A stretch of DNA of 64,000 bases from Microvelia longipes (lineage: Eukaryota; Arthropoda; Insecta; Hemiptera; Veliidae): the NCBI GenBank assembly GCA_018340805.1, contig JACMZG010001863.1:26846026-26910025 (forward strand), in the 5' to 3' direction. Below are positions 13,078-55,639 of the stretch, piece after piece; positions within the stretch are counted from its first letter, which is position 1, and each line of letters begins with the position of its first letter. The notes under the pieces are model-generated. The model was not told where the DNA came from and made no database searches. It saw nothing but the letters and a program-made list of their open reading frames with translations. Both the position numbers and the translations under genes were made by a program.

Positions 13078-13870
13078 TATCTCCAGACGGTGTATAATGT
13101 ACGGTGTATGAAGGTGTATACATTTATTGACTAGTTTTTACGAAGTAAAGTAACACTTTTTATTCCCAGGGGAAAAAAGGCTTCTTTCCATTCCCTTGGG
13201 AGTAAAATGTTACTTTTCACTCCCTTGGTAGTAAAAAATAACTTTTCTTCCCTTCGTAGTTAAAAATAACTTTTTTTCCCATGGGTATTGTAAAAAGTGT
13301 TTGTCCATTGGTTTAGAGCCAACTACATCCATTTTTTGTGAGTGGTTTCTAAATTTGTAAAGATGACCAATCAATTTTTGTAACACTTTCTTGAAATTTA
13401 TTAGAGGGGCCCGACAAAAAGAAATTTGCTCCAAATTCTTTTCAGGTCAAAAGAAGGGGTTTGGAGCTATAAAAAAAAGATTTTTTTTAGAGCAGCACCC
13501 TCAAAATTTATAAGCGGGATCTGACCCAAAAAGAATTCAAAATAAAAGACAACAAAACATTTGAAAATAAGAATATAACCATAATTAGACGTCAACGTCT
13601 GGAAATAAAAACTTGTATGCACCTTGGGAGTAAAATGCTATTTTTTCCTTGCCAATTAGCTCCCTCTGCTTCGTCTCGAGAGTTAATGGTCACAACTCTC
13701 TCGGCTTTGCTTTGGGAGTTTAACACATAAATCCCTCGGCTTTCGCCTAGGGATGGTTCCCTAAGAAACCAACTTACTTCTTAGGGAAATAATAGCAGTC
13801 TTTACTCCCTTATTGCATAACTATTGCTATCTTTTATAAACATATCCTTTGCTATGCTCTTCGGTAACCT
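13078..13870 (-). mobile_element. Relic sharing ends with the Crypton-like element (inverted copy)
   Basis: It begins TATCTCCAGACGGTGTATAA and has an inverse CGTCTGGAAATAAAA near 13595-13610, matching the element ends at 21062 and 22103. ACTCCCTTGGGAGTAAAA-type palindromic blocks sit just inside, and the outer module (TGCACCTTGGGAGTAAAATG, then TCGGCTTTGC and TCGGCTTTCGCC blocks) matches the reverse complement of 20838-21060. The interior (about 13300-13590) does not obviously match the recombinase fragment. Confidence 0.6.
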
Positions 13871-14966
13871 TTGGTAGCAAAAATATCCTTGAATTCAATC
13901 ATGTAAATATCAGTTTTTTAAGTGGCTTGAATAATTCTAATTTGTAATATTTAGTTGTTTTAGTCACTAATCACGTTTATATACTCATGTTTAATCGTAA
14001 TCTTGTTTCTTAAATATTATCTTAAATTTGTTGTATAGTATCACATAAATTTATTAGCCAATTTTTTTTATCAAAGATGGCGCTTATCGTTATTGGATTT
14101 AACCACTTATAAATCATGACTCTTCAAAGGTGTTATCAATAGAGAAAACAAAATAAATTAAGATCGTTGTCAAAAATCTCTTATCGTACAATTTGTTGCC
14201 TTAAATTTTAGTTATTCTCATTTTTATTATTATTAGCGAATTATATTTTTTTAAGAACTTACGCAACTCTCGTTTATTTTACTAATTATTTTATTAAAAT
14301 ACTTAATTTTAAAATAAATTACAATATGCATTAATCAAATTATGTATGCATTTAAATTTATTCAAATAGTTATTCCATGAATTTGCCTTAAATGGATTAC
14401 AATTTAACGCATGGTTTACTTTAAAATATTATAGTTAGATAACATTTTGAATTGTTAAATAAGCAATGCCATGTTTATTGTTAATAATAATCTTTCTCGA
14501 AACTTAAATGATTTTTAAATACTCAAATTAAATTTTTGCATAATTATTTATCTTAACTGTTTAATTTATGCATAATTAATTTCTTCTTAACTTGTTAAAA
14601 ATATTAGATTGTTTTTTATATTATTTTATTTTATTATTTTTTATATTATTTTATTATATTTTATATTTTTTTATATTAGATTGTAGGATCTTTGTCTAAT
14701 CTTGCGATAAGTGAACGAGCTAAGGTCGATCTTTTCCAATTAGAAGCGAGATTTATGCAATATATGACTCAGGTGTCTGTTCTGTTTACTTGCGAGAACA
14801 TCTGTGTATCATCAACATTGTTTACTATAATTTATTTGCAAATATTGATTATATTTAATCTTAATCGTAACTTTGATGTTAGATTGATAGGATTTGAGAT
14901 TTTCTAATGTTCCATTATATGTCGTGGTACCCAATTCCAATAGTATCAATTAAATTTATAATTACC
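13871..14966. other. Non-coding, very AT-rich
   Basis: Contains a run of TTTTATATTATTTTATT-like repeats at about 14610-14680. No gene recognised. Confidence 0.4.
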
Positions 14967-15570
14967 CTTCCTCATTTATACCGTAGGTATATAGAGAAAG
15001 TATTGTGTTGCAAAAAAATCCAAAACCGGGATGTCATCGTTTCAGGCATTTTATCGGCGTTATCAGTCTACAACTGTAGTTGTGTTATTCAGAATTTTTT
15101 TTTTTTATGTCACTAACCCGCAGAAATGACACAGCAAACATTTTATAAAATCATAAAACGCGATTAAAATTTGGCACGCATGTAGCCATGTATAAGAGTA
15201 ATATATGTGCTAAGTTTTATCTTATTATCAGCATTATTTTAATTTATATCAAATGATTCAATACGTTTTTTAAAAAATGTAAAAAATCGAATAGTAAAAC
15301 AATTAAGTTGAAATTTGGTTTTAGTGTATAACTTTACTTAATAAAAAAGTACATTAACGTTTAATGAAACAAGTATATCCATGACTTTGGGTGGATTATA
15401 AAAGTTCAGCAGCATCGATGGGTCCTGGAATAAAGTTAGGACGAGCGAAGCGAGTCAAAAGACGTGATAGAGTATAAAGTTAACGACTAGTATATGCTGA
15501 GGACGAGCGAAGCGAGTCCGAAGTAGGGAGGATGAGTGTAGCGAATCCGATGTGATGAGGAAAAGGTATA
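14967..15570 (+). repeat. 5S-related repeat family, near-complete copy
   Basis: Same order of parts as 11888-12575: start block CTTCCTCATTTATACCG, body, a shortened 5S-like trace at about 15395-15425 (AAGTTCAGCAGCATCGAT), and a tail with the module GAGCGAAGCGAGTC present twice (about 15430 and 15502), ending GATGTGATGAGGAAAAGG. Confidence 0.75.
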
Positions 15571-16090
15571 TCAAAAATAATTTTTGTTTTGTTCACGTAT
15601 AAATAAACAAGTTTATCAGTGACTGAACTATATGTTTTTTTACCTTGACGTGCACAACTTCACTGTGACAAGTTTAATTTGTATAAAATTGAAAAAATAC
15701 GTTACTGACATAAACTGAGTTTAATATTCATATTTATTATGAATATGAATGGGCTTAAATCAAATAGACTAATACTATTAGTATTAGTCTCTTTGGCCTG
15801 AATGGGGCCTATTTCTGTCATTTTATTTTATTGTGTTAAATGGAATCAGTTACAAGAAAACATTTTTCAAATTTAGTTTCTAAAACAGCCATTAAGGCCA
15901 TGAAGTTATTCAATCAATGCGTATAACTTTTCATTATTTTCTGGACTTGGAATTAAGGTCAAAATCAATTTCAATTACTTTTCGTCAACTCAAACGTTTT
16001 CTATAGCTTACAAATCTAATTGTGATTATATTTTTCGCATTTAGGCTTGTAAAAATATATTATGCCATCCGAGCGTGAATGGAGTTTACC
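15571..16090. other. Non-coding; contains a short hairpin related to MITE family C
   Basis: At 15766-15790 the palindrome AGACTAATAC-TATTA-GTATTAGTCT repeats the terminal motif of the MITEs at 31099-31550 and 48682-48974 and is followed by CTCTTTGG. It looks like a nearly empty remnant of that family. Nothing else recognised. Confidence 0.5.
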
Positions 16091-16342
16091 ATAAATAATT
16101 AAATTAAAAGTCTCTCTACAGAATACAACTTTATTGGCAAAGCGCTTTCAACCCACCTAGAGGCCATCATCAGTGCAAAACCGTTGAAATAATAATAATA
16201 TATAAAAATGAAGAAGTTCCATTTACTCTTCTTCCTTTTATTTCTTCAACGGTTTTGCACTGATGATGGCCTCTAGCCAGGTTAAAATCGTTATGCCAAT
16301 TAAGTTTTTTTCTGTAGAGAGACTTTTCATTTAATTATTTAT
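16091..16342. mobile_element. Foldback element just upstream of Fatp
   Basis: Two arms of about 90-100 bases are inverted copies around a spacer near 16195-16235: the left arm has AAAAGTCTCTCTACAGA...CCATCATCAGTGCAAAACCG, and the right arm has CGGTTTTGCACTGATGATGG...CTGTAGAGAGACTTTT. Its centre is about 300 bases from the Fatp start codon, so it may lie in the promoter or 5' UTR. The region 45560-45950 looks like a decayed relative. Confidence 0.8.
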
Positions 16343-16533
16343 AATATTATAGATCTGTCATATTCAATAACCTTAGAATTTTAAACGAAGCCGGTAAAGG
16401 CTGTCGCGTCCCGTAACCGGTTTAAATGCTAAGTATCAATAAAAAAATTAATTTTGCATAGAAATCTTAGATGTGCATTATTACCGTAAATTTGAAACAT
16501 AATAAAAAATAAAGTGCGAGAAACTGGTGAAAA
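16343..16533 (+). promoter_or_regulatory. Fatp: Fatp proximal upstream region / 5' UTR
   Basis: This is the interval between the foldback element and the Fatp ATG. A stop codon (TGA, 16528-16530) lies in frame two codons upstream of the ATG, which fixes the start. No clear TATA box was chosen. The more GC-rich stretch at 16388-16420 could be 5' UTR, but that is inference. Confidence 0.4.
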
Positions 16534-46363
<29,830 letters not shown>

Positions 46364-46605
46364 AATATAGGTAATTATTTTTACATGCGTTTCATATAAT
46401 TGTAGATTAGAACTAGATTAAATGTCTGTAGCTTACATTGTATAGTACACTCTAGTGGTATGTGAATGCTTAGTAGTTTATGATTAATTTTGGGTTTAAT
46501 GTGGTAATTTTTTGAGATTAACATGATAATTATTAATCTTAAAGATTGACTAATTACTATTATCTTTTTCTACAAATTTTATTGTATATGAGTGAAGTTC
46601 GTATT

Positions 46606-46611
46606 AATAAA
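46606..46611 (+). terminator. Candidate Fatp polyadenylation signal
   Basis: AATAAA about 240 bases after the Fatp stop, followed by T-rich sequence. Later AATAAA motifs exist in this AT-rich DNA, so the true site is uncertain. Confidence 0.4.
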
Positions 46612-46639
46612 TTTTATTGATTAATACAACAACATATAT

Positions 46640-48680
46640 GATTGTTTCAAGTATAGAATTGATATAGTTTTAGTGGACTGGGAGGCTTGGCAGAGAAACA
46701 ATCCAGTGATTGGACTCAGGCAATTACTAATATCAATCAATATTGTAACATATATTATTTGATTTTTATATATATGTTAGTAGTTAATAATTTGTTGGTG
46801 GTATTAGATGCTTTACTTTACTAGATGGTCAGATGCTTTTCTTATTCCTTTGATATTACTAAATAACTTATTTGAGGATTATTTGCTACACAGAATAATA
46901 CTTACCTTCTGTCTAGCCGTTTTTTATAATTATTATTTATCTATGTGTTATTTTATTTTTTAAATGTTTTTCACAATTCTGTATTTTGTTATTTTAGGAC
47001 TACTTAGTTTTGGGTTAAATCAATGGATTAATACTATAAAATAAAACACCATACATTTAAGTTAATAAGGACTGATGTCATCGAGATTAATAAAATAAAT
47101 TGTTGTGATAGTGTTAAGACTCATAATAAATATATGATCAAATGTGCTCAAATAGTTTAGGTTTAGAGAATAAGGTGTGTAAAGAAGTATGGGCTTATTT
47201 GGAATATTAATATTTATTTTAAAAAATCAAATGTTAATTATGTTTAGAATTTAGAGGAATGGCAAATTAGAGGTGAAAAAAAACCTTTTTATGGAATTAC
47301 CTATTATCATATGAACCTGTCTTTTGTTTGCACTCTGTTTGCTAAATAAACCAATAAAAATTGTGATTGTTTGTGACAATAATATGAGAGATTTGTTTAT
47401 TTCTCTGCAGAGCAGCCACAGGGAGGCGTGGGGGCTGTGAAGCAGCCCCCAACACCGACCTCATGCCCCTCGTCTAGGGAGGGGTTAAGAAGCCAAAGGC
47501 CTCATTAGTTTGTTAGTTCGATAATAATTTGTTATATAATTCCAGTGTCATTTTTTGCATATTTCTAGAATAAATTCAATTATAATTTGTAGCCATAAGT
47601 ATTCTGATATGAATATTAATTTTATTTTGCGTTTAAAATAATAATGGAAAAACAAATTATGAATGGTACCTTGATTTTTGTTGATACATTTTTATCATAA
47701 CATAACAGGTAGGAGCTAGCTGGCTAGCAAGTTTAAATAAGTAACTTTTAAGTAATAACTTTTTTATTATAATAAATCAAATTAAAATTATAAACATAAA
47801 TTAATTCATTTAAAAAGTAAAATAAAATTATTTTATTTTATTGCCTCTAATTTTATTAAAACAGGGTTAATAACTTTCCACAAAATAAGTTTTAAATTCT
47901 AATTATAAATAAATGACACTATAATAATTAATACTCTTTACAAATATAATAGATAATATATGGTGCTAATTTACCTCAAAGTTACCTTTATTCTTTTAAC
48001 AAAACAGAAAATATGATTTTTTTACATTTTTCAACTCTAATTAAATTAAACCTTTTTGTAATGTTATAATAAAGCTTAATTCTAGATATTACTTTACAAA
48101 ATAAGTAATTAAAGTAATAAATTAAAGTAAATTAATATTTAATTTAGTCTTTATTGGTCTTTGCATACGGCTACAATACAAGCAACTTCAGTTTTCACTT
48201 TACAAAGTTGTTAATTAATACTATTTTATGATATTATGATGTGATTAATTTACTTCATGGATTTCTATCGTATCATCTATTTAAAATAAGCACTGTAATC
48301 TTGCCAGTTGTGATATTTAATTAATGCTAACCTGACCAAAGTTTAATTTAAGGAAAGCCATGTCCTTATCTAGTTAATATTGCCATAAATATGCCAAATT
48401 TAATTAATTCGTAAATGTTTTATTTGTTATTTATTTGAAATTATTACATCATAAATTGGGAATAATAGAATAAGTACAAATAACTTCCTAGTTACTATTG
48501 TGTTTTATTTTGTACTACTTTTATGTTGATTTATTGTATAAGAATTATATATTTTTAAAATTACATTATGTGTTAGTGTTTTTCTATTCTTTTCTTACTT
48601 AATTTTTAATAGACAGATGGACTAAAGTCTTTAAGTTGGTAGGACTGACTGGGGATAAGGGCGATGACAAGGCTAATGCT
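46640..48680. other. Intergenic, no gene recognised
   Basis: AT-rich. The one exception is a GC-rich patch at 47400-47510 (see findings). A longer Fatp 3' UTR could extend into the first part. Confidence 0.45.
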
Positions 48681-48681
48681 G

Positions 48682-48974
48682 AAACCAAAGGGACTAATAC
48701 TTAGAGGATACAAAATCTCTTATAATTCCCTAGATAGAGTGGTACCATAACTGTACATTGGTGACGCCATTGTTTGATTTTTCATAATAATCACAATTCC
48801 TTGTAAAAATTACATTATGTTTTGACCATTTTGTCTAAAATTGAGTAAAATAATGGTAAATAATGGAGTAAATAATGGTAACCACTGGAAACTGCCTCAC
48901 TTCCAGACCCCTATCCACCTTTTAACTGTGTTATTACTACCCAAGTACTCCCTCTAATATTAGTCTCTTTGGCT
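48682..48974. mobile_element. MITE, family C
   Basis: Ends CCAAAGGGACTAATACTTAG and the inverse of CTAATATTAGTCTCTTTGG; matches 31099-31550. The interior also shares text near GTACCATAACTGTACATTGG. Confidence 0.75.
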
Positions 48975-49362
48975 GTAACTATGTGGGGTATTGACAAAAA
49001 GTTGATTCATTTAAATTTGTTCAATGTTAAAGAAAAAATTTTATGAGTTATGGTTAAATTATATGATCTTATATTCGTTTCTAAAGAAATAATAAAAACT
49101 AACTCTAAAATATCACTTTCCATTGATAAAAGTCAGTTAATATGAAAAATCTCATAGTAAAGGATAGGATCTTAAAAAAATATTTGTGGTGAGAACTTGA
49201 AAACCTCCCTATAAGGTTAGGGGGCTTCCCTATAGGGTCTAGCTGTCTATTAACCTTGGTTTTGTGGGCTTTTATTGTGGGCTTGTAGAAGCAAGTCATT
49301 GTAGTAGAGCTGTAGAAGTATAAATGTAACTTAATTTACTTTTTTTGCTTGTTGCTTATAGA

Positions 49363-50259
49363 NNNNNNNNNNNNNNNNNNNNNNNNNNNNNNNNNNNNNN
49401 NNNNNNNNNNNNNNNNNNNNNNNNNNNNNNNNNNNNNNNNNNNNNNNNNNNNNNNNNNNNNNNNNNNNNNNNNNNNNNNNNNNNNNNNNNNNNNNNNNNN
49501 NNNNNNNNNNNNNNNNNNNNNNNNNNNNNNNNNNNNNNNNNNNNNNNNNNNNNNNNNNNNNNNNNNNNNNNNNNNNNNNNNNNNNNNNNNNNNNNNNNNN
49601 NNNNNNNNNNNNNNNNNNNNNNNNNNNNNNNNNNNNNNNNNNNNNNNNNNNNNNNNNNNNNNNNNNNNNNNNNNNNNNNNNNNNNNNNNNNNNNNNNNNN
49701 NNNNNNNNNNNNNNNNNNNNNNNNNNNNNNNNNNNNNNNNNNNNNNNNNNNNNNNNNNNNNNNNNNNNNNNNNNNNNNNNNNNNNNNNNNNNNNNNNNNN
49801 NNNNNNNNNNNNNNNNNNNNNNNNNNNNNNNNNNNNNNNNNNNNNNNNNNNNNNNNNNNNNNNNNNNNNNNNNNNNNNNNNNNNNNNNNNNNNNNNNNNN
49901 NNNNNNNNNNNNNNNNNNNNNNNNNNNNNNNNNNNNNNNNNNNNNNNNNNNNNNNNNNNNNNNNNNNNNNNNNNNNNNNNNNNNNNNNNNNNNNNNNNNN
50001 NNNNNNNNNNNNNNNNNNNNNNNNNNNNNNNNNNNNNNNNNNNNNNNNNNNNNNNNNNNNNNNNNNNNNNNNNNNNNNNNNNNNNNNNNNNNNNNNNNNN
50101 NNNNNNNNNNNNNNNNNNNNNNNNNNNNNNNNNNNNNNNNNNNNNNNNNNNNNNNNNNNNNNNNNNNNNNNNNNNNNNNNNNNNNNNNNNNNNNNNNNNN
50201 NNNNNNNNNNNNNNNNNNNNNNNNNNNNNNNNNNNNNNNNNNNNNNNNNNNNNNNNNNN
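49363..50259. other. Assembly gap (897 N)
   Basis: A run of N. Frames drawn through it are meaningless. The right edge begins inside a small inverted repeat (see next entry), so the gap may hide repeats. Confidence 1.
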
Positions 50260-50397
50260 CCAGATGGGGCAAAATAACAAGTGGTTTTTAAAATGACCCC
50301 CCAAAAAATTTGCAATATCTTTTTTCCAAATAAAGAGAATTACTATGAAATTAGTCGGTCATTTACAACCACGAGTTATTTTGCCCCATCCGGTTTT
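50260..50397. repeat. Short inverted-repeat element beside the gap
   Basis: GATGGGGCAAAATAAC (50263) is inverted at 50377-50393 (GTTATTTTGCCCCATC). Probably a small MITE. Confidence 0.6.
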
Positions 50398-50641
50398 TTC
50401 TGAAGAAGCAAAGAAGGCAAAATTTATTTTTCTTCTTATCCATACAAGTAATTTACAGCGTGGCCATTGTAAATTACTTGTACGTACAGTTTTACTGTGG
50501 CCAATAAAAATAATTTGAAGAAAAATAAATTTAACATAAGAATAACAAATAAGCACTGTTTTATAGTGCTCCATGGAGTTATTCTTATAAAGAATTGGTT
50601 AGTAAAGTAAAAATACAAAAATAATACAATGCTTATTGTAT

Positions 50642-50696
50642 TAATTGGTTTTTAACAATTTTATTACTTTCTAATAAAATTGTTAAAAACCAATTC
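50642..50696. repeat. Perfect hairpin, arms of about 23 bases
   Basis: ATTGGTTTTTAACAATTTTA is followed, after CTTTC, by its exact inverse. Origin unknown. Confidence 0.85.
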
Positions 50697-50699
50697 CTA

Positions 50700-52250
50700 A
50701 TGTGTGGGGTGTAGGTTAGTAGTGTTGTATTCATCCGTACATGCATTATAAGGACTTCAATCAACTATCAAACTTTATATCTTCCTTAGTTAAGGACCTC
50801 GGAATATCAATATTAAAGACTAATTTTTAAAAGACCTCGGGACGATTGCTTCAGCAAGCGCCTGCCTTTAAAAATTAGAACTTAAAATTGATATTGCCTT
50901 AAAACTATGGAGAAATTTGTTTAATGTCAAATGAAATCCTATTGATAAAAAAAAGCATAAAAATAAATATCGAATTATATCAGATATTATTGGTTGCTTA
51001 TTCATCAAATATAAGACTTAAGGTCAGCACATTTTATAGAAAGTACCTGAAAATGGACCTAAACCCCCCACCCTAAAACTGGGGCCAACACACCATGTGT
51101 TCTGAACATATATAAAATCCACAAATCATCTTCCTACCTAACCCTACCCGGGAACCAATGGTATATTACCATCGCCCAAGGTTCAATTTACGGCTGACAT
51201 GTCGATGAAGTGTGGATATAAGGAGATAAATGAGTCATAACCCTGAGTCCCTAACCTACCCGCCGCGCCTAACCATGAAATAATATTTCGGCTTAAACAA
51301 CGGGTCATGAAACAAGTATCTCCTAATAAAAAGTGTATGGGTGCCTGATCAGAAGGTTTTTATAATGCTTATAAAGTATATGCGATTTTATTAGAAAAAT
51401 AACGAAGCACGAAGTTAGTAACTTTTTATCAGTTACTACAGTGAAATTAGACATTTGACTTAAAACCGGAAACATTCTGAACAAGCCAATGGGTTAGTTT
51501 GTTTCATAAATAATGTATAGTGTTTAAAAGAAATAAAACTAGCCAAAATAGAAAGTGTACATATTTAATTTTTTCATCTAACTAGTTTAACTAAACAATT
51601 TGAAATTTATAAATATGTATAAAAATTACAAAAACAGTTAAAAGCTACAAAATTTTAACAGATATCAGCGCTAGCGATGACCACTGCCGACAACAGCCTA
51701 GTTCAAAGACTGTCGTACCAAAATAAACAACAATGTTACCAAAAATATCATAAGAGACGTATGCTTCGGTCGGGGCTATAGGCAGTTACAATCACTACGT
51801 CACTCCCCACAGCCCCCACAAAAGCGTGACTGCAGTATTTATGCTAACATTGTGTCTAAGTCAGCCCACAATCCCAAACCAGGCAAATCCCCGACAGTGA
51901 TCACCTATAGATAATATCCATACTACAGTGTGATGTGTTTTATAATAAATAACGAACCAATCGGCGTCCTCTTGAAGATCTTGTAGGCCTAGGCAGGGTC
52001 CGATAAAACCAAGACTGAAAGGTTAGTGTCAATTGGTTTGATCGGAACCCTGATTACTTATCTTTAAAACTGAAACGGCGATCCCACGGAGGAAGCTCTC
52101 CAGCGAAGGTTGACACAGATAAAGCGAACGAAACAGGAGCAAAATCCGATCCTGCGAAAAAAAAATCTCTGTTAAATATGAAAGTAAATAACTAACATTT
52201 ATTAAGGTTTAGACAAGAGGTAAATGAAGCTTACTTCACACTCTATCTTT
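50700..52250. other. Intergenic, no confident gene
   Basis: Less AT-rich than average at 51030-51300 and 51640-52150. On the minus strand, a TTTTTTTCGCAG acceptor at about 52153 precedes an open stretch that could be an exon of the speculative unit described at 55944-56046. No product recognised. Confidence 0.35.
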
Positions 52251-52255
52251 AGTAC

Positions 52256-52483
<228 letters not shown>

Positions 52484-52599
52484 AACAGACTAATTATTAG
52501 AGTTATAGGATACAAGGGTTCTTACCATTGCTTGGGTGGCTTGGCACCATAACGATATGCTGGTGACAAAGAGATATTATATTATTATTATTCTCTATT

Positions 52600-52745
52600 T
52601 GGCATAGAGATATTTTTAGAAGATAAGCCCTATAGATTAAATTTTAAAAACATCGAAAAAGTAACCTGACCACTTTCGATTATAAATAGAATCAAATAAT
52701 CAGTACAAAAATAGAATAAATTGTATATAAATAATGAAATCTTTA
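52600..52745 (-). mobile_element. MITE, family B (truncated)
   Basis: Carries the family B distal end in minus orientation: ATAGAGATATTTTTAGAAGA, AACATCGAAAAAGTAACCTG, ACCACTTTCG and AATAATCAGTACAAAA. Confidence 0.7.
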
Positions 52746-52830
52746 TTATTTTTAAGACCCTTTTGGGGTATACATTCTTCATTACATATACAATACAAGA
52801 TATTTTATATATATCTATATATATATATAT

Positions 52831-54951
52831 ACAGGGTGTACAAAATAAAACTCCCTTCCCGAAAGGAGGTGATACTACAGCTAATTTCCAACAAAAAACT
52901 TCATATTAACTATAGTCCGATTTTCAACCGTTCCCACAAGGTCAAATTTTATGATTTTAAAAACGCGTTGACTTAACTTCATAAAATGACCAATTGTGGC
53001 TAAACTATAACTGCTAGCTTCAAAATATTGGTTTCGTTGGAAAGCTGAGAAATTTGCTATAAGACCACTCACTTGTATTTTTCAAAAACAATTTAACATA
53101 ACAGCCAAAAATTTGCATGAAAATCAAAAATTAGTAAAATTTTATGATTTTCCAAAAATTTTGAAGTTACTTTGATGAGAAACTAGCAAACTTGAGAACC
53201 TCTTGGTTTCAGGAAAACTACCTTGTTTACTCCTCTTTAAGTCAATACCCATATCATTATACGTTGATACGGTGATTTTTCAGAAAAAGCAAAAATAGGC
53301 TCAAAAAACACGCTAAAAATGACTCTTACAGAAGTGATTTCTGTATAATAGTCCAAGAGCCAGACGCAAAAAACGTGACCGTCTAGCCCCAAAGGTTTAA
53401 CCCACTAGATCGACTTATTCTGGCTCCCTGATAATGAATCAGGTGGTCTGCCGTTTCAGATAAGGGAAATTTAGCCCCGGGGCCTCTTTAAAATCCGAAA
53501 AATGACCCCAAATTCTGTTTTCGCCCAATAACGTGTTCCTATTGATTTTATCTAAAAAGTTAAAGGGTTGTTTTTTAAAAGTTTATTAAATTTGTGATAA
53601 ATCCATTTTTAACCATCAAAATCGGTCCAGTAAAACCGGAGATACAAATGTTGAAAGATTACCGAAAAAAACATCTAAAAAGCATACATTTTTGTCCATA
53701 AACGCACAAATACCTTAAAATGTCATGTTTTTTCCATATTAACATGTTTAAGAATTAGGCAGACTTAAAAAATCATGCATATTCTGTTGAACTGCAGGTA
53801 ATTAGAGTTGTTCTAGAGAAATAAGTCAGCACAGCTCTAATATGTGATGACTTAATGACCGACATATAATGCTGAAAAAAGTGTATTTTTCTAAAATTCA
53901 AGTTTTAACCTATCTTTCAGCATTATATGTCGGTCAGTAAGTCATCACATATTAGAGTATTGCTGACTTTTTTCTCTAGAACAACTCTAATTACCTGGAG
54001 TTTAACAGAATATGCATGATTTTTAAGTCTGCTGAATTCTTAAACATGTTAATATGGAAAAAACATGACATTTTAAGGTTTTTGGACAAAAATGTATGCT
54101 CTTTACAGTTTTTTCGGTGATCTTTCAACATTTGTATCTCCGGTTTTACTGGACCGATTTTGATAGTTAAAAAATGGATTTATCACAAATTTAATAAACT
54201 TTTAAAAACAACCCTTTAAGTTTTTAGATAAAATCAATAGGAACACCGTTATTGGGCGAAAACAGAATTTGGGGTCATTTTTCGGATTTTAAAGGGGCCC
54301 CGGGGCTAAATTTCCCTTATCTAAAACGGCAGACCACCTGATTCATTATCAGGGAGCCAGAATAAGTCGATCTAGTGGGTTAAACCTATGGGGCTAGACG
54401 GTCACGTTTTTTGCGTCTGGCTCTTGGACTATTATACAGAAATCACTTCTGTAAGAGTCATTTTTAGCGTGTTTTTTGAGCCTATTTTTGCTTTTTCTGA
54501 AAAAATCACCGTATCAACGTATAATGATATGGGTATTGACTTAAAGAGGAGTAAACAAGGTAGTTTTCCTGAAACCAAGAGGTTCTCAAGTTTGCTAGTT
54601 TCTCATCAAAGTAACTTCAAAATTTTTGGAAAATCATAAAATTTTACTAATTTTTGATTTCATGCAAATTTTTGGCTGTTATGTTAAATTGTTTTTGAAA
54701 ATACAAGTGAGTGGTCTAATAGCAAATTTTCTCAGCTTTCCAACGAAACCAATATTTTGAAGCTAGCAGTTATAGTTTAGCCACAATTGGTCATTTTATG
54801 AAGTTAAGTCAACGCGTTTTTTAAAATCATAAAATTTGACCTTGTGGAGAACGGTTGAAAATCGGACTATAGTTAATATGAAGTTTTTGTTGGAAATTAG
54901 CTGTAGTATCACCTCCTTTCGGGAAAGGGAGTTTTATTTTGTACACCCTGT
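52831..54951. mobile_element. Long inverted repeat (foldback), 2.1 kb
   Basis: The left arm 52831-53877 and right arm 53915-54951 are inverted copies, about 1.04 kb each, around a loop of about 37 bases. Sampled 100-base stretches differ at only one or two positions. The ends are ACAGGGTGTACAAAATAAAA and its inverse, inserted in a (TA)n tract on both sides. No transposase frame is present, so it is probably non-autonomous. The superfamily is not recognised. Confidence 0.9.
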
Positions 54952-54973
54952 ATATATATATATATATTATATA

Positions 54974-55012
<39 letters not shown>
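54952..55012. repeat. (TA)n tract
   Basis: It continues the TA tract left of the foldback (52801-52830), as expected if the foldback inserted into one microsatellite. Confidence 0.9.
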
Positions 55013-55015
<3 letters not shown>

Positions 55016-55276
55016 TAGAGGGGACATAGCCTATCTAAATACATTGGAAGTGCCTAAAACATCGTTCTGGGGCTCTCAGGGTCTCTGTGTAACCTCATTG
55101 AAACCTCCTTCAAGAGTGAGTTTAGGTTATAATAAATCAATTGTTTTAGGCTTTCCACACATTGTTTGTAGTTTGATTACTATTTTACCGTACTTCTACT
55201 GACTATTTGATTATGGTTTTAGCGCAGGTAGTATATAATATTTGTTCCAAATTTAACCATTAGGGCCCCTCTAGTA
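55013..55276 (+). mobile_element. MITE, family B (complete)
   Basis: Begins TACTAGAGGGGACATAGCC and ends GGGCCCCTCTAGTA, giving an 11-base terminal inverted repeat. The most complete copy of the family. Confidence 0.8.
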
Positions 55277-55329
55277 ATAATATCTCTATGGGTTATACGT
55301 TATATTAATCGTAGGCATAAAGATATATT

Positions 55330-55610
55330 ACTAGAGGAGCCCCATTGGTTGAATTTTGAAACATCGAAAAAATAACCTGACCACCTTCTCTTATAAATAT
55401 AATCAAATAATCAGTACAAAATTACAGTAACTTATATAGTAAAACGTTAAAAATACAAATCATAACACAAACAATGTGCGGGAAACCGAAATATATGTAA
55501 TTATTGTAACCTTAACTCTCTTGAAGAAGGGTTCAATAAGGTTACACAGAGCCCTAAAAAGATGTCTCAGGCCTCTCAATGTATTGAGATAGGCTATGCC
55601 CCCCCATGAT
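55330..55610 (-). mobile_element. MITE, family B (inverted neighbour)
   Basis: Starts TTACTAGAGGAGCCCCATTG and ends near GGCTATGCCCCCCCA, the reverse orientation of 55013-55276. The pair could fold into a large hairpin. Confidence 0.8.
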
Positions 55611-55639
55611 CGTAGGTTTAATAGGTTACATTATAATAA

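Noticed and set aside
13210..13434. Minus-strand frame first thought to be a catalytic fragment of the Crypton-like recombinase
   Set aside because: The orientation of the shared ends predicts a plus-strand gene at this locus, and no R-H-R-Y catalytic residues are visible.
49331..50315. Long open frames of more than 300 codons on both strands
   Set aside because: They are made almost entirely of N from the assembly gap and carry no sequence information.
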